This document shows, in pieces, positions 51,217-61,502 of a DNA stretch of 64,000 nucleotides (its first letter is position 1; each line of letters begins with the position of its first letter). This DNA is from Mastigias papua (Eukaryota; Cnidaria; Scyphozoa; Rhizostomeae; Mastigiidae), in contig OZ025268.1 in assembly GCA_964019165.1 (NCBI GenBank), positions 7,541,017 through 7,605,016 on the forward strand. Direction: 5' to 3'. The notes under the pieces are model-generated. The model searched no databases. It saw only the letters and a program-made list of their open reading frames with translations, and was not told the DNA's origin. The translations under genes were made by a program, and so were the position numbers.

Positions 51217-53627
51217 TGCATACTAAGCCTTCAAACTTCAGAAATAATCCAAAAATAACAAAAAAATTAAAAATGCCGCCACATTATGATATAAAAGATA
51301 CTAATAGTAATAATTATAATATACACAAGGATGACAACAACAAACCTAAACTTTTTAATTTATCTTCAAAAATAATTGATGCCAATGCTAAGTCAGCTTT
51401 GTGTAAATATGGACTAAAGTTCACACCAGTCCCAAGAGAGAACCTCACTGAACTACGCTCGGACATACGAAAATTTTGCCGAAAACTAAGATTAATTGAA
51501 TTCTTTCACAATAAAACCCCAAGCACTGATGAACATGACATAGCTAAACCAGAAAGCTCTTTTACACCAAATAGACACAGAGACATAATACTGGACACTT
51601 ATATTGATTTCTTGCTTAAACATCCTTTACAATTATCCGATGTAGACCCAGTCAAAAACAACTTAAACAAAATGGAATGGGAAGGTATCATGAAACTTAA
51701 AAAAGATGATACTGTGGTAATCAAAGAATGCGACAAAGGAGGTGCATGTGTCATAATGGATGCTAAATTTTATTATGAAAAAATGTGTAATATATTAGAT
51801 GATAAGGAAACTTACAAAAAATTGGATAAAAATATTGACAACAAAACAATGACCATGATAGAGAATCTAACTGAAAAGTACAAGGAGGCACTAACAAAAA
51901 AAGAGATTGACTACTTAACTGGATGCCAAAATAAAACAAGCAATCTATATGGTTTACCAAAAGTCCATAAAAGCAAGATCATAGGCAATGCAGTAAAAAA
52001 TAACATAGCGGAAGTAATTGAATTACAAAACCCTCAAGACCTTACATTTAGACCGATAGTAGCTGGCCCCAATTGTGTTACCAGTAAGTTAAGCGATTTT
52101 ATTGATAGAATTCTAAAGCCTTTCTTGCCAAAAGTGAAAAGCTACGTAAAAGATGACTTGGAATTTTTAAACAAAATACCAAAAGAACTCAAAGAATATG
52201 AATGTTTAGTTACACTTGATATAACCAATATGTACACCAACATTGATAATGATCTAGGGCTTATCGCCATCAAATATTGGTTGCAACAATACCCAGAATT
52301 AATTGTACGAAATCTACCAAGTGATTTTATATGTGAAGCTTTAGCAATAATTCTGCAATACAACACATTCATATTTAATCAAGTCAATTACATTCAAGTT
52401 CGTGGGACAGCTATGGGTACTAAAGTAGCACCTACTTATGTTACCCTTGTTATGGGATATTTAGAAAATAAACTTTACAACATAATCGAGAATAAATATG
52501 GACTTGCTCATAAAAATAAATTTGTCACCAGCTGGAAAAGGTATTTAGATGACTGTTTTATAATATGGGATGAAAGAATTGACAAAATTGACAATTTATT
52601 CGAGATTCTCCAAAACCTACATACGAGCATAAAATTCACAATAGAATCTAGCAAAACTTCTATACACTTTTTAGACATTCATATTAGCGTGAAGGATTAC
52701 AAGATTTCCACTGATATATATCGCAAACCAACTGATAGTCAACAATATGTTCATTTCAAGTCATGTCACCCACCCCACACAAAACAGAATATTCCTTTTA
52801 ACCTAGCCCGAAGAATTTGCACAATTGTTGAAGACGAAAAGCTAAGAAACAGAAGACTAGTTGAATTACAAACCAACCTTACAAAACAAGGCTACCCTGA
52901 AACACTGACAAAAAATTGCATAGCTAGATCAGACGTCATCCCCTTGATAGAATTACGCCAAGACAAGGAGCCTAAATCTAATGAACATAAAATTCTAGCC
53001 TTTGTTTCAACTTATAACCCAAGAAATCCAAACTTCTTTTCAATAATTAAAAAAACATTCCTTGTACTAAATGCCAGCCCAAAAATGCAAGAAGCAATAA
53101 AACAACTTAGATTGATAAATAGCTATAGACAACCACCAAGTCTTAAAAAGATCTTAACAAGAGCTAAATTCACATACACTGAAAGCGCACATAATATTGA
53201 AGCAACAACAATAAATGAAAAAACAGTCACAAAATGTAATGACAAAAAATGTGGCACATGCCCTCTAATTACGACAACTAATGCAATCATGTTTAAAAAT
53301 GGCGAAATTCCATTCAAAATAAAAAGTAACATGAATTGTAACGCTAAAAATGTTATATACCTTATAAGGTGCAGTGGGTGTAATAAAGAGTACATTGGAC
53401 AAACTTCTAATTTACGAGCTAGGGTTCGAATTCATAAACAACAAATCTTAAATCCTAGTTTGCGAACCCTGTATGTAAGTAAACATATAGCCCATTGCTC
53501 GATCGGTGAAGATATACCGTTTACAATTACACCATTCCTAACCTTCGATCGAAATGACGTAATAGAAAGGGAGGAAAAGGAAAACTATTTCATCCAAAAG
53601 TATACGCCAGAATTGAATCGAGATTAA
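51216..53627 (+). CDS. Penelope-like RT/GIY-YIG protein (ORF2), copy D
   Basis: An intact 803-codon frame identical in protein to copies A and C. With ORF1 complete and both frames joined by TAATG, this + strand copy and copy A are the likeliest active members. It has the same orientation as PECR, so it could be read through as part of the PECR pre-mRNA. Confidence 0.96.
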   Translation: MHTKPSNFRNNPKITKKLKMPPHYDIKDTNSNNYNIHKDDNNKPKLFNLSSKIIDANAKSALCKYGLKFTPVPRENLTELRSDIRKFCRKLRLIEFFHNKTPSTDEHDIAKPESSFTPNRHRDIILDTYIDFLLKHPLQLSDVDPVKNNLNKMEWEGIMKLKKDDTVVIKECDKGGACVIMDAKFYYEKMCNILDDKETYKKLDKNIDNKTMTMIENLTEKYKEALTKKEIDYLTGCQNKTSNLYGLPKVHKSKIIGNAVKNNIAEVIELQNPQDLTFRPIVAGPNCVTSKLSDFIDRILKPFLPKVKSYVKDDLEFLNKIPKELKEYECLVTLDITNMYTNIDNDLGLIAIKYWLQQYPELIVRNLPSDFICEALAIILQYNTFIFNQVNYIQVRGTAMGTKVAPTYVTLVMGYLENKLYNIIENKYGLAHKNKFVTSWKRYLDDCFIIWDERIDKIDNLFEILQNLHTSIKFTIESSKTSIHFLDIHISVKDYKISTDIYRKPTDSQQYVHFKSCHPPHTKQNIPFNLARRICTIVEDEKLRNRRLVELQTNLTKQGYPETLTKNCIARSDVIPLIELRQDKEPKSNEHKILAFVSTYNPRNPNFFSIIKKTFLVLNASPKMQEAIKQLRLINSYRQPPSLKKILTRAKFTYTESAHNIEATTINEKTVTKCNDKKCGTCPLITTTNAIMFKNGEIPFKIKSNMNCNAKNVIYLIRCSGCNKEYIGQTSNLRARVRIHKQQILNPSLRTLYVSKHIAHCSIGEDIPFTITPFLTFDRNDVIEREEKENYFIQKYTPELNRD

Positions 53628-53737
53628 GTCGATTAAACGTCATATGTGTCGATGCTTGGTACTTTCATTAAATCTTACGCATTACTATGTACAACTTCTC
53701 TATAAATTTGAGCGTAACACTGGCATTGTTCAGTTCG

Positions 53738-53771
53738 CTGAGGATTCCGTATTAAACGGATGAAACCGGTA
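53738..53771 (+). ncRNA. Hammerhead-like motif, copy D
   Basis: Same as copy C. It lies 110-145 bp upstream of the PECR exon 5 acceptor, in sense with PECR. Confidence 0.45.
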
Positions 53772-53882
53772 CAAGATACAAAGTGGTTTCTATTTTTCTA
53801 TATATATATATATATATATTGTGATATATGACCAGTAGATTGTTAGTGCTTTGTGATCTATAGGATCTTGTATAATTTCTAG

Positions 53883-53984
53883 GGTACAATTTATTCAGAA
53901 ACTGCCGCTGCAAATTATGATGCAAGTTTGTTCAAGAACATCGTTGCTTGTCTGCCAATGAAAAGACTCGGAACACCGGAAGAA
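53883..53984 (+). CDS. PECR: PECR, exon 5
   Basis: Residues 209-242 in phase 0: GTIYSETAAANYDASLF, then VACLPMKRLGTPEE. The human enzyme has a closely matching GVIYSQTAVENYG and RIGVPEEV. This is the substrate-binding loop region. The acceptor is TTTCTAG|GG with a weak pyrimidine tract; the donor is GAA|GTATGT. Confidence 0.94.
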
Positions 53985-54937
53985 GTATGTTTGTGTAAAT
54001 ACTTACCACTGCAATTGTATTCGGGCTAAAGGCCAATTAGAAATTTAATTTTCATAATATCTGTCATAAGCGCCATATTTCATCTATGCACTGGAGGAAC
54101 AGTTTGCCAGGTAGAGATCCTGATGTCCAGTTTGCCATTTAGAGGTCCTAAGAGAACTTTCATGGGCAAGTGTATGAATCTAGCTTCTACTCCAGGCCAG
54201 TCAAATTTCAATGATGAAATTGTAGCTAACTTCACGAAACTCGTGTTTTTTTTCTTCATGATATCATAAACCATTATAGTGAGGAACAATTATTTTCTTG
54301 TTCGAATGTGTGAAAGGTTACTGTATTTGAGCATCTGTGAATCAATCAAATGAAGCTTATTACAGTTCACAACTGTTGATGTGGGTTTCTGGTCTTGGTT
54401 GTGTAAATCATTTTCTTATAGAGAACAACAATAATATTGAACGGGAAAAGATGAAAGTTCGATATTTTCGGACTTACCTGTTACCATTCTTGCTTACCGA
54501 GAGCTGGTAGATAATATTTTGCTTATCGTATGGGGCTTTTAGTGTTGAAAGAATATTTTATCCCCTCAATCCTGGAAGAAAAGTTCTCCTTAATGGGAAA
54601 TGTGGAATTATTTGCCTGATAATCACGATTGTTCTTGATATTATTTTCATCGTTATGTGACTTAATTTTGTATAATGCCAGACTTACCAGAAATACTATT
54701 TGATAAACCAGTCATGATGATCTTTAGTTAATCGATGATTTGTCAAGATGTATAATGTTTTAAACTGATTTGTATTGTTTATGAAAGACATCTGTAAATA
54801 TCCTGCAATGCAGGTTAAGGGAAGTCGTAAAGAATACTACTTTTAGTCATTCTTTCATGCTGCACTTCAACATAGCCATATTTATTGATTTAATAAGATC
54901 ATCAACATAAACTAAATTGCTTGTTTTATTTTTTTAG
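53985..54937 (+). other. PECR intron 5
   Basis: AT-rich, ending in a long T tract and TTTTTTTAG. No element recognised. Confidence 0.75.
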
Positions 54938-55571
<634 letters not shown>

Positions 55572-55639
55572 ATCATGACAAATGCAAGCCATTTAAATGG
55601 GAATCTGAAAGAGAAGGTACACCAAAGTCGAAACTCTAG
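55572..55639 (+). CDS. PECR: PECR, exon 7, with peroxisomal targeting signal
   Basis: The exon is too short for routine ORF calling. It completes Asp281 and reads HDKCKPFKWESEREGTPKSK then L and TAG (55637-55639). DHDK aligns with human PECR PDHDNW at this place. The last three residues are Ser-Lys-Leu, the canonical type 1 peroxisomal targeting signal. The acceptor is TTTCGTAG|A. A possible donor GGTAC inside the exon (55616) would remove the signal if used. With this exon the protein is 302 residues; human PECR is 303. Confidence 0.9.
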
Positions 55640-56829
55640 GTAATACATTATTCGAGAATCGACGTAGTTTTCTTCTCAATTTAGAATTCAAAATGATTAA
55701 TCATATGCATTATCTATTTCTTTGTTATTGCTTTTCATGAGATTCAACAAGGTGTGAATAGATTATTGAAGTCCTTGTTATGAGAACCCAATATTGCATT
55801 TATGTTCACTGATTCATTCTCATCACGGTTTGTTTCTTGTTAGGGTGTTAACTAACTATGAATACAATAGACGTGAAAGTAATTTTGCAGAATAATGAAA
55901 ACTTATGTGCAATAATATAATATATGATATAATATAATATAATACAACAGGATATAATATAATATAATATAATATAATATAATATAGTATAATATAATAT
56001 AATATAGTATAATATAATATGATATAGGATAATATAATATAATATGATATAATATAATATAATATAATATAATATAATATAATATGATATAATATAATAT
56101 ACTACAGTGCAATATAAAATAATGTTATATAATATAATACAGTACAATATAATATAATAGGATATAAGATTATATAATATAATATGATGTTATGTTATAT
56201 AATGTAATATAATATAATATAATATAATATAATATAATATAATTTAATATAATTTAATATAATTTAGTATACTATACTGTAATTCAGTATTGTGTAAGAA
56301 ATGCAATGCAACATACTATAATATAATGCAATGTAGTATAGTATGAATAATATAATGTAACATGATGTACTGTGGTACAATATGTAATATAGTGTAAAGT
56401 AATGTAATGTGATATAGTTATTATGATATTACAAGTTAGTATGCTCAGACCCCTAAACTTAAGTGATGCTGATACCCCGAAAGATTGAGATATGCCGATG
56501 ACGGCTCCATTTTTTAAAGTTTGTGGTTTAGTAAAACCATGAGTGAAACAGTATAATTTCACAACGGAGGAATATCCCAATGTTTTGAAATTTGTATACT
56601 TTGTAAAGTATATTTCCTGTAGCTGGACTGGACAATTCTTGTTTGGAAATTTATCTTACCTCACAGCTTTAATCGATTTACTGAAGCTTAGAAGCGGCTG
56701 TTGAGTAACTGGCTGGACACATTGTAAAGGTCTGTTAATGGAGGAGGAACTTGCAAACCTTCAGAAAATTGTAGAGTTGAGAAATCTTGTTGAGCAATAT
56801 GTCCTGTGGTCAGTCAACTGACAAACTTA
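55640..56829. repeat. (AATAT)n satellite-like array and flanks
   Basis: About 350 bp (55914-56262) of AATAT/TATAA pentanucleotide repeats with scattered variants, then decaying into similar sequence to about 56420. No poly(A) signal AATAAA was noticed shortly after the PECR stop. The rest is AT-rich with no gene. Confidence 0.85.
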
Positions 56830-56962
56830 AGCCTGGTTTCCATATGATCGCTGAGGATCGCTGAGGATCGTTGAGGATCCCTGAAGGTCTGTAGCGATCG
56901 TCAACGATCATGTGGAAACCGTACTTAAAACGCCCAGCGATCCTCAGTAATCGTGAAAGATC

Positions 56963-57062
56963 GGATCGCTGGGGATCGCTGGGGATCGCTGGGGATCGCT
57001 GGGGATCGCTGGGGATCGCTGGGGATCGCTGGGGATCGCTGGGGATCGCTGGAGATCGCTGG
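56963..57062 (+). repeat. 10 bp minisatellite (GGATCGCTGG)n
   Basis: About nine to ten copies of GGATCGCTGG with the last diverging to AGATCGCTGG. The unit is close to the GATCGCTGAG motif repeated in the element's own termini, so it probably expanded from them. Confidence 0.92.
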
Positions 57063-57229
57063 AATAGAAGTGAGTTCTATTCCAGCGATCGTGAACGATC
57101 CATAAAGATCGTGAACGATCCTGAAAAATTAATGGAAACGCACCAGCGATCGTGAGCGATCCTCAGCGACCCAAATATCCCATGATACAGTTGAGTTGAC
57201 AAGAGAAAATCAAGCGTTGGCAATTGCAA

Positions 57230-57512
57230 AATGGCTGGAGATATGAAGCTGGACAAGGTGAGGTTTATGGAGGATTTGTAGCAGTACTATTGTCTTTATA
57301 GTAAATTTAGCAGAGATTTTAAAGACAAATATAAGAAGATGAATTGCTGGGCAGCATTGGGGGAAAAGCACAACATAGGACCCCAAGAAGCTGAGCTCGT
57401 GTTAAAAAATATACGGACTGCCTACGGACGATTTGTAAAGCGTAGAAAAACATCTCTTCTGGGTCAGGACGTTCCGATATTCCAGTTCCACTGGAATTTG
57501 GCAACGATCCTC
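57230..57512 (+). pseudogene. MADF (Myb/SANT-like) domain remnant of a Harbinger element
   Basis: From ATG at 57230: MAGDMKLDKVRFMEDL, a stop, then QYYCLYSKFSRDFKDKYKKM, NCWAALGEKHNIGPQEAELV and KNIRTAYGRFVKRRKTSLLG. The Tyr/Trp-spaced pattern (KYKKMNCWAALG, IRTAYGRFVKRRK) is that of MADF DNA-binding domains. One in-frame TAG near 57278 and loss of the C-terminus into the terminal repeat make it non-functional. Confidence 0.7.
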
Positions 57513-58481
57513 AGCGATCCTCAGCCATCCTGAACACCAGCGATCCTCAGCGATCCTCGGCGATTATATGGAAACCAGGCTTTACTTGTATCCATATGCT
57601 CGTTTGAGGTATCGAAATGAATTTTCTCAGACTAGGGCCCAAGATTAGAAGTTAAAACTTGAGATTTTCCTGTTTCTTGCTGTTCCTTGAAGAGGGCCCA
57701 GCAAGTTAGTTGGCCCAGTGCAGTATTGGCAATGTTAAGCGACGCCTAGTCAGGTCATCCCCTCTTATGATAATCTTCTGAATGACAAATGATGCGAAAT
57801 CAATCAAGGCTTCATTGTTGCCAAGCACACTAAATGTACTCTGTACTCTTGGCAACAAACGTATGATGTTTACCCGTATTTAGTATCGAACGATGATGCC
57901 GTGTAGTTTCATTTTCTTGATAAATCGCAAGAGTTCTTGCCATACACACTTTTTGACAGAGTGTTGTCCATAGGAATTTTAAGGGTTAGGGATAAGTTAG
58001 GAATAGTTCAAGGCTCAATCCTCATGAAGACTTTTAGTTTTTGTTTATTTGAAATTTTTCAGAAAACAAAGCAATACTCATAGATGAAGTTTATTTTTTA
58101 AATACCATATTTTACTTTTCTGTCCTGCTCTATTCTTGATTTGTTTTCATGATGAAGTAGCAGTTCAATGAAGACTTGAAATTTTCCCTTTGATTTTCAG
58201 AAGAACTCTCCCAATTGTCCCTCAGGAAAACTTTAAGAATGGTCACTAATTGTTTGAAGTGTGATTTTGTACCAGTCGGCAAAGACCATTGGAATGTCAA
58301 AATAATTTCCCTTTCTTCTTGTTGGAATGTAACTTGCTATCAATAAAGGGTGTGGTACCGTAAAGGAGAAGTAGAGATTATCAAATGTTTACCTAAGAAA
58401 TGACAGGGAACAGATGACTACTCGCAGAGACTTGAAATTTTAAACCGTCCTGAGTTTCAGGAATATCTACAAATTTGCATC

Positions 58482-59231
58482 GCGTTTACTTGATGATTTC
58501 AAATTGGTTTGAGTTTAAGCCCGAAACATCTATGCACATGCGTTTTTCTCACAAATTCTTCTTGACACCAAAATGACGCCAATGAATCCGCGACAGAGAC
58601 AGATCATTTTATTTTCGATTCAATTTCTGCCAACAAGTATAAAGTACAGCAATGCAAACCAAATTTCGTTCTATTTATACAACTTTTTGTTCAGCATCGA
58701 GCACTGAGGAGAGAGCTATATAAGGCGGTCGAAAAAAGCACTGTGACCGTGCACAGATACAGATTCTGTTTACTTGACAATTTCATACCGGCATGAGATT
58801 TCAAACCGGGTTGAGTAAGCGAGCTGAACTCTATTTATTTTCTATTTTATAATATTTATACAGGGTAAAACATTCAGTTTTACTGTTTTACAATGTACCC
58901 TGTTTAAAACAAAAGCTAGCAAACGAAAAGAAACTATCTAAATTTACACGTAAATCTAGAATAAAATAAAATAAAAAATCTAAAATATAAGAGAGAATAA
59001 AGCGATATAAAACGATATAAGAGAGACTTAGGTAAAAGCGTGGTTTGCTATGCTTTTTTTGAAAGTTTTCAAAGTCGGGGACAATTTTGACCGACTCACT
59101 GACTTGATTTTCAATTAGCCTTCTCCCTTGCAAACACATTGCGAAATTATAATAGGATATGAATAGACCCCGAATTGAGTTGAATTCGCCGCAAATCCCA
59201 AACCGGTCTGAGAATCCTCATGTAAACGCGC
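58482..59231. mobile_element. Possible MITE with GCGTTTAC ends
   Basis: GCGTTTACTTGATGATTT at 58482-58499 is mirrored by the end near 59208-59230 (complement GCGTTTACATGAGGATT), with a third, internal copy GTTTACTTGACAATTT near 58768. Loose AAACCGG/GGTTTGAG motifs accompany each. No target duplication was found and the interior has no coding sequence. Confidence 0.35.
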
Positions 59232-59636
59232 GCTAAGTTTATCGCAAAATCGTTCACTCTTAAGGGGAAAGGGTGATTTGCACCCCTGTTCCATTCATTA
59301 GCGTGCCGAAGAACAGTTGAGTGGGGGTCTACCGAATGAAATTTACCAACATGTTTGAAAAGGTACCATGGTTACCGACAAGCCATAATCATTATGGCAA
59401 CTTCTAACGCTGAGCCAAGGGGCTACCAACGGTTCTATGAGAAGTGGAGAAGTTCACACTTCACACCCCTCCCTTTGCATGCCCTTGGATCCTCTCCCCC
59501 GAATAAGTTATCACTATGCTTTTGAGTACCAGATATTTGGAAGACGAAATAAACGGGGGGTGTTGGAAAATGCTTTTGAAGTGGATATGTAGGGGGTTGG
59601 AGCAAATGGAGGGGGGGTTAGAAAATAGAAGACATG

Positions 59637-59638
59637 GA

Positions 59639-59681
<43 letters not shown>

Positions 59682-60600
59682 ACTTTAATTTAAAGTTGGC
59701 TTTTCGAAATAGCTAAAAATAAAAGCTAATTAAGGCCAACTATTTACAAAAAGGTATACAAAAGAAATACATAATAAAATTATTTTACAAATAACCTAGA
59801 CCATATATAAAAGGTTTGCAAATCCTACAGTTGCAATGTTTGCATTTTGTTGTCTTAAGATGTTTCTTAAAAATAGTCAAAGAGTCTGAAGTTTTCACTT
59901 CTACGGGTAATTTTGCCCATACTCTTTGACCCATGAACCTTACGGCATCTGTACCATAGCATGTGGTTCTCACTTTTGGTAGGTTTAAATTGCTAGAGCT
60001 TCTTAGCTGATACGGCATTGACTTTTCTTCAAAAATATCCATCATAAACGAAGGATTTAAGTGATTCCTTGTTTTGTAAATTTCAACCATAAGCAACTGT
60101 AGGTTCTTCTGATGAATAGATACCGAATTATCATTTTCTAACAATTTCTCGTAAGGAGAATTGTTGTCTTTGTATGCGATTCGAAGAGCCCTTTCCTGTA
60201 TCCTGTTTATCTTGTTATTAATATTTTTGTCATGGAACATCCAAATTAGAGGGCAGTAGCTGAATTGTGACATTATGAAAGTGTTCATCATCAATTTTAA
60301 TTTCTTGGGTTCCATGAAAATTGAAATGCGAGATAGAGCATGCAGTTTCTGGCTGGCCTTTTTACAAAGAGTTTGCAAATGAGTTTTAAAGTTAAGTTTT
60401 GTATCTAGTATAACTCCCAGTAATGTTTCTTCATCACTTTCTTCTATTACCGCCTTACCTACATGTAATTTCATCTTATCTTTTTTCTCGCCAAATATCA
60501 TAAAATGACATTTGTCCGCATTTAGTTTCATATATTGCGATGAACAGCTTAGGAAGACTGACAAGTAACTGTCTGGTTGGTGTCTAAGTAAGCGAAGAGC
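59637..60600 (-). mobile_element. 5'-truncated LINE with (AAT)n tail
   Basis: A - strand fragment holding only the 3' part of a Jockey/CR1/L2-group LINE. Its 3' end is an (ATT)n tract on the + strand (59637-59679), that is (AAT)n on its own strand, a usual tail of these elements. The left end is near 60600, where LINE-like translation stops. Confidence 0.85.
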
Positions 60601-60669
60601 ATCTCGAAAGAAAAACAATCTCACTGATAAAATCCTGAAAGTAATAATTGGGAAGGAGCTGGATAGCAT
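59785..60669 (-). pseudogene. LINE reverse transcriptase C-terminus
   Basis: An open frame of 294 codons, of which about the last 270 are LINE: YMKLNADKCHFMIFG, LLGVILDTKLNF, MSQFSYCPLIWMFHDK, NRIQERALRIAYKDN, MGQRVWAKLPVEVK, then a Cys/His-rich end CKHCNCRICK. These are the post-catalytic RT thumb and connection regions; palm motifs A-C are missing. The first about 25 codons are host flank. The fragment is unusually intact, so the insertion is fairly young. Confidence 0.85.
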
Positions 60670-61410
60670 GCGGGGTGGTTCGACAAAGATTCACAAGCAA
60701 TGGAGGGGGGATTATGCAGTGTATTCAAGAGTCAGTCTCGACATCGATCTCAAGGATTGTGTATGAGAGGCTACTGAACGAAGCATGCCTACGATCAAAA
60801 TGGAGGACTTATGCCAACATCTGACCATGAATTTGGCTTTGGAAGCATAACTGTAGTACAGTGCAGTCTGTCATACAAAGGTACAGTAGAAAAGCTTTTT
60901 TCTAAGGCGACAAATGCATTAACTATGTATATGTATATATTCATGTTTGCTTTAATAACTTTAAGGACCTGACGGGACGACTCCGTAGTGCAGCCTGCAG
61001 TTGTGCTGAGTATTGCCTCTTTCGAGATCTCGTGTGGGTACGATCAAATGGCCAGGTGTTACGCCCGTAATGGAATTTTATGATAGGTCACACCCAATTG
61101 TCTGTAATATTTTGGATCTGCTGAGGATCAGGCCTAAAAAATGCTTCAAAATACCCAAGATTTCAGCTCTGGAATGTGTTTTTTGACATTGATGTTTTAA
61201 TTCGTAAAATTTTGAACACTTCTTAACTACAAAGGAATCAATTACCCGTGTATTGCCAGAATCTGTCCTTAGTTTCAGCTATAGTAAAATGCTACTTTTC
61301 TTTTCCAACGACACACGCACACACACCTAGGTATTTGTCACTATAGAGGCAGTGCGAGCCATCATGAAATGGTGGAGTAAAGAAGCACTGGCATTGGGGA
61401 GAGAATGCAG

Positions 61411-61502
61411 GCATTTCCCGAAGAGCTGAAGGGTGTAATCTAAAAATCTTCCTTGTATGGAAGATTTTTAGATTTCACCCTTTAACTCTTAGTGAAATGC
61501 CC
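61411..61502. repeat. 92 nt near-perfect hairpin
   Basis: Arms of about 43 nt with a loop of about 6 nt. The inner 23 nt (61431-61453 and 61460-61482) pair with one mismatch; the outer 20 nt pair with several. The size and shape resemble a microRNA precursor, or a very small foldback element. Confidence 0.6.

Larger units (their letters stand above)
50013..53800 (+). mobile_element. Penelope-like element, copy D (nearly complete)
   Basis: Complete 5' end, ORF1, ORF2 and hammerhead-like motif. The last about 42 nt of the unit are missing: the sequence switches from TATTTTTCTA to (TA)n at about 53800. Its right edge is about 82 bp from PECR exon 5. Confidence 0.93.
56830..57581. mobile_element. 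PIF/Harbinger-like element with MADF remnant
   Basis: The 752 bp element has long terminal inverted repeats, AGCCTGGTTTCCATATGATC at the left and its near-complement ending at 57581; the match continues through GCTGAGGATCG motifs for about 40 bp. TTA at 56827-56829 and 57582-57584 flank it, the TWA-type target duplication of PIF/Harbinger. The interior holds a 10 bp minisatellite and a decayed MADF-domain frame, the accessory DNA-binding protein often encoded by Harbinger elements. No transposase remains. Confidence 0.85.

Noticed and set aside
56963..57062. CRISPR-like array
   Set aside because: The 10 bp unit is directly tandem without spacers, sits in a transposon, and the DNA is from an animal.
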